DNA from: Megasphaera sp. UBA5897
GTDB lineage: Bacteria > Bacillota > Negativicutes > Veillonellales > Megasphaeraceae
Assembly (NCBI GenBank): GCA_002431345.1
Contig: DJEN01000012.1
Span: forward strand, 1-9,986
Reading direction: 5' to 3'
DNA: 9,986 nucleotides
The notes under the pieces were generated by a model that did not search any database, was not told the DNA's origin, and saw only the letters and a program-made list of their open reading frames with translations. Position numbers and translations under genes: made by a program. Below are positions 1-6,150 of the stretch, in pieces. The first letter of the stretch is position 1. Each line of letters starts with the position of its first letter.

Positions 1-45
1 CCATCCTTACAGAAAACACTTGAATTTTTCCAGGGGGTTCGATAA
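1..45 (+). CDS. fabD: 3' end of probable malonyl-CoA:ACP transacylase (partial)
   Basis: Frame 1 is open from the first base and reads 14 residues (PSLQKTLEFFQGVR) to a TAA at 43-45, one base before the fabG start codon. FabD, which loads malonyl groups onto ACP, very often lies directly upstream of fabG, and a short helical C-terminus of this type fits its end. The fragment is too short to identify by sequence alone, so the name rests on gene order. An unrelated upstream gene cannot be excluded. Confidence 0.5.
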   Translation, partial: PSLQKTLEFFQGVR

Positions 46-46
46 A

Positions 47-790
47 ATGCTTTTAACAGGTAAAACTGCGATTGTTACCGGCGGTTCCCGCGGTATTGGC
101 CGTGCCATTGCGCTGTGCCTTGCTGCAGAAGGCGCAAATGTCGCTGTGATTTATGCCGGCAATACGGCAGCGGCGGAAGAAACGCTGCAGGCGATTACGG
201 ATAAAGGCGGCAAAGCGATTTCGATTCAATGCGATGTTGCTAATGAAGATACCGTAACAGCCATGGTAAAACAAGTAAAAGAACAGTTTGGCAGTATTGA
301 TATTTTAGTCAATAATGCAGGGATTACCCGCGACGGATTGCTGATGCGCATGAAAACGGCTGATTGGCAGGCTGTGTTGGATACCAACCTGACAGGAACT
401 TTTTTCTGCACCAAAGCGGTTACCAAATGGATGATGAAGCAGCGCAGCGGCGCAATTGTTAATTTGACATCTGTTGTTGGTCTTACGGGCAATGCCGGTC
501 AGGCAAATTATGCAGCTGCCAAATCAGGCATTATTGGATTTACCAAATCGGTGGCTAAAGAATTGGCATCCCGCGGTATTCGTGCCAACGCGGTGGCACC
601 GGGATGCATTGATACAGATATGACAGCGGTCCTCAGTGATGCCGTCAAAGAAGAAATGCTGAAAACAATTCCGCTGGGCCGTGTCGCACAGCCGGAAGAA
701 GTCGCAAAAGCTGTACTTTTCCTCGTGTCTGATTGTGCCAGCTATATTACCGGCCAAGTCCTCAACGTAGACGGCGGCATGGTAATGTAA
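47..790 (+). CDS. fabG: 3-oxoacyl-[acyl-carrier-protein] reductase
   Basis: FabG is a cytosolic NADPH-dependent reductase that converts 3-oxoacyl-ACP to 3-hydroxyacyl-ACP in fatty acid elongation. The 247-residue product is the usual length for this short-chain dehydrogenase. Visible motifs are the cofactor-binding TGGSRGIG at residues 11-18, NNAG at 89-92, and the catalytic tetrad Asn114, Ser142, Tyr155, Lys159 (YAAAK). The C-terminal GQVLNVDGG is also typical. I chose the ATG at 47 because AGGGGG at 32-37 lies 9 bases upstream. An in-frame TTG at 20 would lie inside the preceding gene and lacks a ribosome binding site. The gene starts 1 base after the probable fabD stop and is followed 37 bases later by acpP, so it is surely co-transcribed. 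Family and role are secure; nothing is unusual. Confidence 0.96.
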   Translation: MLLTGKTAIVTGGSRGIGRAIALCLAAEGANVAVIYAGNTAAAEETLQAITDKGGKAISIQCDVANEDTVTAMVKQVKEQFGSIDILVNNAGITRDGLLMRMKTADWQAVLDTNLTGTFFCTKAVTKWMMKQRSGAIVNLTSVVGLTGNAGQANYAAAKSGIIGFTKSVAKELASRGIRANAVAPGCIDTDMTAVLSDAVKEEMLKTIPLGRVAQPEEVAKAVLFLVSDCASYITGQVLNVDGGMVM

Positions 791-827
791 ATAGAAAGAT
801 ACTCCATTGAAAGGGGGTGAATGGAAC

Positions 828-1073
828 ATGAGCGATAACGCTACATTTGAAAAAGTAAAGAGCATTGTTGTTGAACAGTTGGGTGTTGACGAAAAAGAAG
901 TCAAAATGGATGCCGCTTATATTGATGATTTAGGCGCTGATTCCTTGGACATTGTTGAACTGATCATGGCTTTCGAAGAAGAATTCAATATCGAAATCCC
1001 TGACGATGTTGCTGAAAAAATCAAAACTGTTAAAGATACAGTTGATTACATCGAAAAGGAAAAAAAAGCGTAA
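828..1073 (+). CDS. acpP: acyl carrier protein
   Basis: The small acidic carrier protein holds growing acyl chains on a 4'-phosphopantetheine arm. The 81-residue product has the classic attachment motif GADSLD with Ser39 as the modified serine, followed by the recognition helix IVELIMAFEEEF. It ends in a lysine-rich tail (EKEKKA). The ATG at 828 is preceded by a very strong ribosome binding site, AAGGGGGTG at 811-819, in keeping with the high expression of ACP. An upstream in-frame TTG at 807 would cover that site and is rejected. An ATG at 821 is out of frame. The gene lies between fabG and a FabK-like gene, so its main partners are encoded on both sides. A stem-loop follows the stop codon. 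Confidence 0.97.
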   Translation: MSDNATFEKVKSIVVEQLGVDEKEVKMDAAYIDDLGADSLDIVELIMAFEEEFNIEIPDDVAEKIKTVKDTVDYIEKEKKA

Positions 1074-1093
1074 GTATGCAATAAGAGCCGGAA

Positions 1094-1115
1094 GGGGAGG
1101 CCGTGCGGCATCCCC
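1094..1115 (+). other. acpP-fabK intergenic hairpin without U-tract
   Basis: The RNA can fold as GGGGA (1094-1098) with UCCCC (1111-1115), a G·A mismatch, then GCC (1100-1102) with GGC (1107-1109) around a GUGC tetraloop. No run of U follows, so it is not a standard terminator. Its position 20 bases after the acpP stop suggests a 3'-end stabiliser or RNase processing site that lets acpP mRNA accumulate above its neighbours. That role is inferred. Confidence 0.5.
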
Positions 1116-1131
1116 TGAAGGTGTCTTGAAT

Positions 1132-1136
1132 GGAGG
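1132..1136 (+). promoter_or_regulatory. ribosome binding site deciding the fabK start
   Basis: GGAGG at 1132-1136 lies 8 bases before a GTG at 1145. This favours GTG over the in-frame ATG at 1130, which overlaps the site. The ATG does have a weaker GAAGGTG (1117-1123) six bases upstream, so a minor longer form is possible. Confidence 0.6.
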
Positions 1137-1144
1137 AAAACAGA

Positions 1145-2101
1145 GTGAAGCTGCCAGAATTGAAAATAGGTAAGCTCGTAGCAAAGGTGCCAATCGTCCA
1201 GGGCGGCATGGCCATCAGATTGTCCACAGCCCGGTTGGCCGCAGCAGTAGCCAATGAAGGCGGTATTGGCCTTATTGCGGCCTCTGGCATGCCCTTTGAA
1301 GAATTGAGATATGAAATCCGTTTGGCTAGAAAATTGGCGCCAACTGGAATAATAGGCATAAATGTAATGGTTGCAGCCCGCGAATTTAAGGGGATTGTAA
1401 CTACTGCAATTGAAGAAGGAATCGATCTAGTCGTAGCAGGTGCAGGCTTTTCCCGAGACATGTTTTCTTGGGGAAAAGAAAGCGGTACGCCTATTGTGCC
1501 GATTGTATCTTCTGCTAAGCTAGCTAAAATATCCCAAACCCTGGGTGCTGCTGCCGTCGTAGTAGAAGGGGCAGAAGCAGGCGGGCATCTGGGAACCAAT
1601 CGTTCAAGCCGGCTGATTGTGCCGGAAGTACGAAAGGCTGTTACTATTCCCGTCATTGGTGCCGGAGGGATACTGCATGGTGAAGACATTGCAGAAATGC
1701 TTCGTCTGGGTGCCGACGGCGTACAAATGGGAAGCCGTTTTGCTGCCAGTGTTGAATCAAACGGTGCTGACGAGCTCAAAAAAGTATATTTGAGAGCCAA
1801 CAATCCGGAAGATTTCATTTTGGTTCACAGTCCGGTAGGACTGCCGGGCCAGGCAATCCGCACGCCTTTTTCCGAACGTATTTTGCTGGGAAAAGCACCG
1901 GCTCCGGAACATTGTGACCACTGTCTGAAAAAATGCAGTCATAAGTACTGCATTATCCGGGCATTAACACGGGCACAGCAAGGCGATGTAGAAACAGGCT
2001 TAGTGTTCTCCGGCAGGAGAATGCAGGAAATTCATGATATTCTGCCGGTAAAAGACATATTTGCATATCTTAAACGTGAAATGGATGTAATCCCTGATTG
2101 A
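1145..2101 (+). CDS. fabK: FabK-like enoyl-ACP reductase / nitronate monooxygenase-family flavoprotein with C-terminal Cys cluster
   Basis: This is a TIM-barrel FMN protein of the FabK/2-nitropropane dioxygenase family, 318 residues from the GTG start. N-terminal VPIVQGGM (15-22), EGAEAGGH (141-148, with the family's conserved His148), the phosphate-binding GAGGI (172-176) and GADGVQMGSRF (189-199) mark the flavin and active-site regions. Sitting between acpP and fabF, it is most likely the NAD(P)H-dependent enoyl-ACP reductase that completes the elongation cycle. Nitronate monooxygenases share all these motifs, so the reaction is inferred from context. The last third differs from my memory of pneumococcal FabK: it carries Cys257, Cys260, Cys264 and Cys269 (CX2CX3CX4C), which look like a metal or Fe-S ligand set. 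The stop at 2099-2101 lies 38 bases before the fabF start. Family certain; the FabK name is about 70% sure. Confidence 0.8.
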   Translation: MKLPELKIGKLVAKVPIVQGGMAIRLSTARLAAAVANEGGIGLIAASGMPFEELRYEIRLARKLAPTGIIGINVMVAAREFKGIVTTAIEEGIDLVVAGAGFSRDMFSWGKESGTPIVPIVSSAKLAKISQTLGAAAVVVEGAEAGGHLGTNRSSRLIVPEVRKAVTIPVIGAGGILHGEDIAEMLRLGADGVQMGSRFAASVESNGADELKKVYLRANNPEDFILVHSPVGLPGQAIRTPFSERILLGKAPAPEHCDHCLKKCSHKYCIIRALTRAQQGDVETGLVFSGRRMQEIHDILPVKDIFAYLKREMDVIPD

Positions 2102-2126
2102 TTCGTTCACGGATGATTTTTGATAA

Positions 2127-2133
2127 TGAGGTG
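2127..2133 (+). promoter_or_regulatory. ribosome binding site deciding the fabF TTG start
   Basis: TGAGGTG at 2127-2133 is followed by six bases and then TTG at 2140. The in-frame ATG at 2113, GTG at 2131 and TTG at 2098 all lack a comparable site, so TTG 2140 is preferred. It also puts MEKRVVITG at the N-terminus, the usual beginning for FabF. Confidence 0.6.
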
Positions 2134-2139
2134 AAAACT

Positions 2140-3393
2140 TTGGAAAAACGTGTAGTGATTACAGGCGTAGGTGTCATTTCTCCTGTAGGTATCGGCAAAG
2201 AGGAATTTTGGAATGCCTTGCTCAGCGGTAAGAACGGAATCGGCCCTATCACCCACTTTGACGCGACTGAGTATGCAGCGCGTATTGCCGGCGAAGTTAA
2301 GGATTTTAATCCGGCTGATTACGGCATTGATAAAAAGGAAGCCCGCCACATGGATCCGTCTACGCAGTATGCTGTAGCAGCGGCTAAATTGGCATTGGAT
2401 GATTCTAAAATGAATTTAGATGATGAAGACCGCGACCGTATTGGTACGATAGTAGGTACAGGTATTGGTGGTATGGAAACCCTTCACAATTTGTACAAAG
2501 GATTGTTTTCTAAAGGACCGTCCCGCGTCAATCCCTTCGTCGTTCCTAAAATGATTGCCAACATGGCTTCCGGCCAGGTTTCTATTTTCTTTGGCTTAAA
2601 AGGCCATTGTGCCAGTGTAGTTACAGCTTGTGCAACCGGTACGAACTCTATCGGCGATGCGTACCGCATGATTCAGCGCGGCGAATTGGACGCAGCCGTT
2701 GCCGGCGGAACAGAAGCAGCTGTATCTCCCGGTGCTGTCGCAGGCTTTTCAGCTATGAAGGCATTGAGCACCAACAATGACGATCCGGCTCATGCATCCC
2801 GTCCTTTTGATAAAGACCGCAATGGTTTCGTCATGGGCGAAGGTGCCGGTATAGTCGTTTTGGAAGAACTGGAACATGCTAAAAAACGCGGCGCGCATAT
2901 TTACTGCGAAATTGGCGGATATGGCAGCAATGCAGATGCATACCATATTACAGCTCCGGCTCCGGAAGGCATCCAGCAGGCAAAATGTATGCAGCTGGCG
3001 ATTGCCGATGCAGGTCTTACACCGGATGATGTAGATTATGTCAATGCTCACGGCACGTCTACTCATTTAAATGATTTGAATGAATCGAAAGCCGTAGCCC
3101 GTGTATTTGGCGATCATGCCAAAGATGTGCTCATTAGCTCAACCAAATCCATGACCGGTCATCTTCTCGGTGCAGCAGGTGCTGTCGAAGCCATTGCTTG
3201 TGCGATGACGATTGAAACAGGCAACGTACATCCGACGATTAACTTAGAAGAACCGGAAGATGAACTGAAAGAATTGGGACTAAATTATGTACCGGGAAAA
3301 GCAGTCCATGCTGATGTCCGTGTAGCTATTTCCAACTCCTTTGGCTTTGGCGGACACAATGCAACGCTGCTTTTTAAAAAATACGCTGAATAA
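2140..3393 (+). CDS. fabF: 3-oxoacyl-[acyl-carrier-protein] synthase II
   Basis: FabF (KAS II) condenses acyl chains with malonyl-ACP and is the main elongating enzyme. The 417-residue protein has the thiolase fold with its complete catalytic set: nucleophile Cys164 in VTACATGTN, His304 in NAHGTST, Lys336 in STKSMTGH and His341, plus the C-terminal GFGGHN loop (402-407). Length and residue spacing match the E. coli enzyme almost exactly (Cys163, His303, His340 there). The start is taken as TTG because of the well-placed ribosome binding site; a GTG three codons upstream is the alternative. It is the last fatty acid gene of the operon and lies 30 bases before rnc. Confidence 0.96.
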   Translation: MEKRVVITGVGVISPVGIGKEEFWNALLSGKNGIGPITHFDATEYAARIAGEVKDFNPADYGIDKKEARHMDPSTQYAVAAAKLALDDSKMNLDDEDRDRIGTIVGTGIGGMETLHNLYKGLFSKGPSRVNPFVVPKMIANMASGQVSIFFGLKGHCASVVTACATGTNSIGDAYRMIQRGELDAAVAGGTEAAVSPGAVAGFSAMKALSTNNDDPAHASRPFDKDRNGFVMGEGAGIVVLEELEHAKKRGAHIYCEIGGYGSNADAYHITAPAPEGIQQAKCMQLAIADAGLTPDDVDYVNAHGTSTHLNDLNESKAVARVFGDHAKDVLISSTKSMTGHLLGAAGAVEAIACAMTIETGNVHPTINLEEPEDELKELGLNYVPGKAVHADVRVAISNSFGFGGHNATLLFKKYAE

Positions 3394-3423
3394 TTACATA
3401 CCATACTAGAAAAGACTGTGTGA

Positions 3424-4134
3424 ATGAAGACGGATAGAAAAGAACAGTTAGAAAAATTCATTGACGTATTAGGACTTTCATCGTTTCATAATTTGCTTAT
3501 TTTGGATCAGGCGTTGACACATTCATCATATGCAAATGAAAATAAAGCGAATCATGGCTATTATAACGAACGCCTTGAATTTTTGGGAGACGCTATTCTG
3601 GACTTGGTCGTAGGGGAATATCTTTTTTTGCAGTATCCTCATATGCCCGAAGGTGAATTGTCAAAAGCCCGTGCCAGTGTAGTCAGCGAAACCCCATTAG
3701 CTTCTGTCTGTGCCAAGTTCCATATGGGAGACTATATTCTCTTAGGGAAGGGAGAATTAGCTTCCGGCGGACGGACACGGCCCAGTATTTTGGCAGATGC
3801 CTTTGAAGCCGTTGTAGGAGCTATATATATTGATTCCTCCTATGAAGAAGCGCGCAAGTTTATTCTTCATCAGCTGAAAGGGTATTTATCTTTGGTTGCG
3901 ACCGGTGAGTACGGCAAGGATTATAAAACCCTGTTTCAGGAATTTGTACAGCGCGACGGTGAGCAGAAGATTGAATATGTGTTATGCCGGGAAGAAGGGC
4001 CTGACCATAATAAGACATTTTATATGGAAGTCATCGTCAATGGCAAAGTCCTTGGGGAAGGCGCAGGCAAATCTAAGAAAGATGCAGAACAACATGCTGC
4101 TCATGAAGCATTACTGCGATTACATGCATTATAA
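3424..4134 (+). CDS. rnc: ribonuclease III
   Basis: RNase III is a Mg-dependent, double-strand-specific endonuclease that processes rRNA precursors and some mRNAs. The 236-residue protein has the nuclease signature ERLEFLGDA (49-57) and the acidic metal ligands Glu52, Asp56, Asp125 and Glu128 (ADAFEAVVG). A double-stranded RNA-binding domain follows from about residue 166 to 233, with the typical GEGAGKSKKDAEQHAA. The ATG at 3424 has no good ribosome binding site (only AGAAAAG at 3409-3415), so translation may be weak or coupled to fabF 30 bases upstream. A fab-rnc arrangement is common in Firmicutes. The transcript ends at an intrinsic terminator touching its stop codon. Confidence 0.97.
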   Translation: MKTDRKEQLEKFIDVLGLSSFHNLLILDQALTHSSYANENKANHGYYNERLEFLGDAILDLVVGEYLFLQYPHMPEGELSKARASVVSETPLASVCAKFHMGDYILLGKGELASGGRTRPSILADAFEAVVGAIYIDSSYEEARKFILHQLKGYLSLVATGEYGKDYKTLFQEFVQRDGEQKIEYVLCREEGPDHNKTFYMEVIVNGKVLGEGAGKSKKDAEQHAAHEALLRLHAL

Positions 4135-4167
4135 AGAAGATGTGGCTGAGCCACATCTTCTTTTTTT
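4133..4167 (+). terminator. rho-independent terminator of the fab-rnc operon
   Basis: A perfect stem GAAGATGTGGC (4136-4146) / GCCACATCTTC (4150-4160) closes a TGA loop and can be lengthened by AAA/TTT at its base. It runs straight into seven T at 4161-4167. The last two bases of the rnc stop codon can join the stem. The next gene's ribosome binding site begins only three bases after the T-run. Confidence 0.92.
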
Positions 4168-4179
4168 ATAGGAGAGATT

Positions 4180-5232
4180 ATGAAAACTTCAATTATTCCT
4201 ATTTTTATTCCGCATATAGGGTGTCCGTACCGATGTATATTTTGCAATCAGTGGAAAATTACCGGGCATCAGGGAGTACCGACTGGCGATATGGTTGCTA
4301 AAGCAATCGATGCGTATACTTCGTCAGCCAAAGAGACGCGACACTGGGAAGTTGCTTTTTACGGCGGCAGTTTCACGGCTGTTGCGGTATCTTTGCAGGA
4401 AGAATTGCTGCAGTCGGCCTATAATGCGCTGAAAAACGGCAAAATAGCGGCGATTCGTTGTTCGACCCGTCCTGATTGTATCACGCCGTCTATTTTAGAT
4501 CGGTTGACTGCTTACGGCATGACGATCGTAGAATTAGGTGTGCAGTCGATGGATGATAAGGTGCTGCAAACAGCCAAGCGCGGCCATACGGCGGCAGATG
4601 TGGTCCGGGCAACAGCATTGCTGCGCGCCAGAAAGTTTGTCGTTGGGCACCAGCTCATGCCGGGACTGCCCGGAGAAGATGCAGCGAGCCTGCAAAAAAC
4701 GACAGCGGCGATTTGCCGATTAAAACCGGATATAGCTAGAATCTATCCCGTTGCGGTCATTGACAAAACAGAACTTGCCGATATGTACCGTAAAGGCACA
4801 TACACGCCGCTTTCTATTTCTGAAGGGGTACAACGGGGCGCGTATATGAAACAGGCATTTGTCAAAGCAGGGATACACGTTATACGGACAGGACTACAGG
4901 CAACGCGTGAGCTGGATGACGCGGTACAAGTACTGGGAGGAGCCTATACACCGGCTATGGGAGAACTCATCGATACGAAGCGGTATCAAAAACAGTTATT
5001 TGCTTTGCTGGATACGATACAGACGGCATCTGTACAAATTTTCTATCATAGAAAAGATACGTCCCGTGTCAGAGGCTATCATAATGTGACCGTAAAGAGA
5101 GCTTATTTACGTTATTCCTTTGCAATTGCATGGCATGAAGATAATACATTGCAGACGGGCATGTTATCTGTGACAGCAGGGCGAAAGACGTATTACATAT
5201 CTATAAATACAGGTATCGTCCAGTCTGTATAA
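4180..5232 (+). CDS. Elp3-like radical SAM protein without acetyltransferase domain
   Basis: This is a radical S-adenosylmethionine enzyme with the 4Fe-4S motif Cys15-X3-Cys19-X2-Cys22 (CPYRCIFC) close to the N-terminus. Further landmarks are YGGSFTA (61-67), STRPDC (95-100), ELGVQSMDD (118-126) and the MPGLPGED loop (160-167). These are typical of the Elp3/oxygen-independent coproporphyrinogen oxidase-like branch. At 350 residues it has a C-terminal extension but no room for the GNAT acetyltransferase domain of true Elp3. The substrate is unknown; a tRNA or other nucleotide modification is only a guess from the family. AGGAG at 4170-4174 lies 5 bases before the ATG. Relatives often sit next to rnc/smc in Clostridia, as far as I recall. 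With a strong terminator just upstream it depends on readthrough or an unrecognised promoter. Confidence 0.85.
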   Translation: MKTSIIPIFIPHIGCPYRCIFCNQWKITGHQGVPTGDMVAKAIDAYTSSAKETRHWEVAFYGGSFTAVAVSLQEELLQSAYNALKNGKIAAIRCSTRPDCITPSILDRLTAYGMTIVELGVQSMDDKVLQTAKRGHTAADVVRATALLRARKFVVGHQLMPGLPGEDAASLQKTTAAICRLKPDIARIYPVAVIDKTELADMYRKGTYTPLSISEGVQRGAYMKQAFVKAGIHVIRTGLQATRELDDAVQVLGGAYTPAMGELIDTKRYQKQLFALLDTIQTASVQIFYHRKDTSRVRGYHNVTVKRAYLRYSFAIAWHEDNTLQTGMLSVTAGRKTYYISINTGIVQSV

Positions 5233-5245
5233 GGGGGAATACATT

Positions 5246-6004
5246 GTGAAATGGATAGGAATGATTGCCGATCATGAAGTGGGTGCAGGAAATACGTTAA
5301 AACATATTCTTGATAAATTACGTGCGCCTATAGAGATAGAAATGATTTGTACTGATGGTGAAACAGCTTTGGCCAATATAATGATGTATAAACCGGATAT
5401 TATTTTTTTAAATAGTGAATTACCGAAAATTTCAGGGATAGAAATTGCAAACGCCTTGGGACAAGTGAAAACATATCGGCCATTGATTGTTTTTACATCT
5501 AAAACGAAACAATATGCGGCAGAAGCTTTTGCTGTATTTGCCGTGGACTATATATTAAAACCGTTAGATGAAAAAAAAATACAGCATGCCATAAAACGAT
5601 GTCAATGGATGATTCAGGCAAAAGAAGGCATGGATAATATATCAATGCATGAAATATTTAGCCCTCCGATTCGAAGATTAGCCGTAGATAAAGGGGATAC
5701 GATGGAAGTTATCGATTGTTTAAATATTCAATATATTTATGGACAAAATCGCTATGTGCATATTTCGATGAAAAATGGCGATCAACATGAAGTATGCATG
5801 AGTCTTCGCAATATCATGAAACAACTGCCGCATGATACGTTCTTTCGTTGCCATCGCAACTATATTGTCAATGTGGCAGAAATACAGCAAATTAAGCTGT
5901 GGTTTAAACGCGGCTATTTATTAGTCCTCAAAGGCAGCAATTCTATCGAAATTCCTGTGGGAAGAGCTTATATCAATACCCTTAAGGAATATATAAATAT
6001 GTAA
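5246..6004 (+). CDS. LytTR-family response regulator with degenerate receiver domain
   Basis: The 252-residue protein has an N-terminal receiver-like domain (about 1-120) and a C-terminal LytTR DNA-binding domain (about 142-250). The latter is recognised by FFRCHRNYIVNVAEI (199-213) and the late glycine-rich strand before IPVGRAY. The receiver keeps Asp9, Thr84-Ser85 and Lys105-Pro106. However, the phosphoacceptor position in IIFLNSELP is Asn56 (codon AAT at 5411-5413) instead of Asp, and the second acidic residue next to Asp9 is His10. Phosphorylation is therefore unlikely; regulation may be by ligand, by partner protein or constitutive. The GTG start has AAGGGGG (5231-5237) eight bases upstream, 13 bases after the preceding stop. 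No histidine kinase gene is in the window. The gene is visibly richer in A+T than the fab genes. Targets are unknown; the lipid genes downstream are candidates. Confidence 0.88.
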   Translation: MKWIGMIADHEVGAGNTLKHILDKLRAPIEIEMICTDGETALANIMMYKPDIIFLNSELPKISGIEIANALGQVKTYRPLIVFTSKTKQYAAEAFAVFAVDYILKPLDEKKIQHAIKRCQWMIQAKEGMDNISMHEIFSPPIRRLAVDKGDTMEVIDCLNIQYIYGQNRYVHISMKNGDQHEVCMSLRNIMKQLPHDTFFRCHRNYIVNVAEIQQIKLWFKRGYLLVLKGSNSIEIPVGRAYINTLKEYINM

Positions 6005-6092
6005 TCTAATAGATAAAAAGAATACATGGCTTTTTATAACTATATATTTCTGTTTATGAATGAAAAATGACGGATAATGAATGGATAGCTTT

Positions 6093-6121
6093 ATGACATG
6101 CCAATGTGGAGTTACTATATA
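6093..6121 (+). promoter_or_regulatory. putative sigma-A promoter upstream of the radical SAM/SPASM gene
   Basis: ATGACA (6093-6098) is separated by 17 bases from TATATA (6116-6121), within a 146-base gap after the regulator gene. The -35 box matches 5/6 and the -10 box 4/6 of consensus. The remainder of the gap (6005-6092) shows no terminator and no convincing regulator site. Confidence 0.4.
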
Positions 6122-6150
6122 CGTACTTCATAAAGGAGAGTGCATAGGGT

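Noticed and set aside
1030..1818. Long minus-strand open frame of 262 codons
   Set aside because: It is antisense to the fabK-like gene, low in complexity (Ser/Ala/Pro-rich), has no ribosome binding site and no recognisable family. It is a shadow of the real gene.
3896..4171. 91-codon plus-strand frame overlapping the end of rnc
   Set aside because: It runs through the dsRNA-binding domain of rnc in another frame and through the terminator hairpin. No family or good start.
6026..6070. 14-residue open frame (MAFYNY...) in the gap before the radical SAM/SPASM gene
   Set aside because: No clear ribosome binding site and no sign of a conserved leader or RiPP precursor peptide. Chance open frame in A+T-rich DNA.
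6099..6130. LytTR direct-repeat binding site before the radical SAM/SPASM gene
   Set aside because: A GGAGTTACT-like element is present, but I could not find a second copy at the usual 20-22 base spacing, so there is no support for a site.
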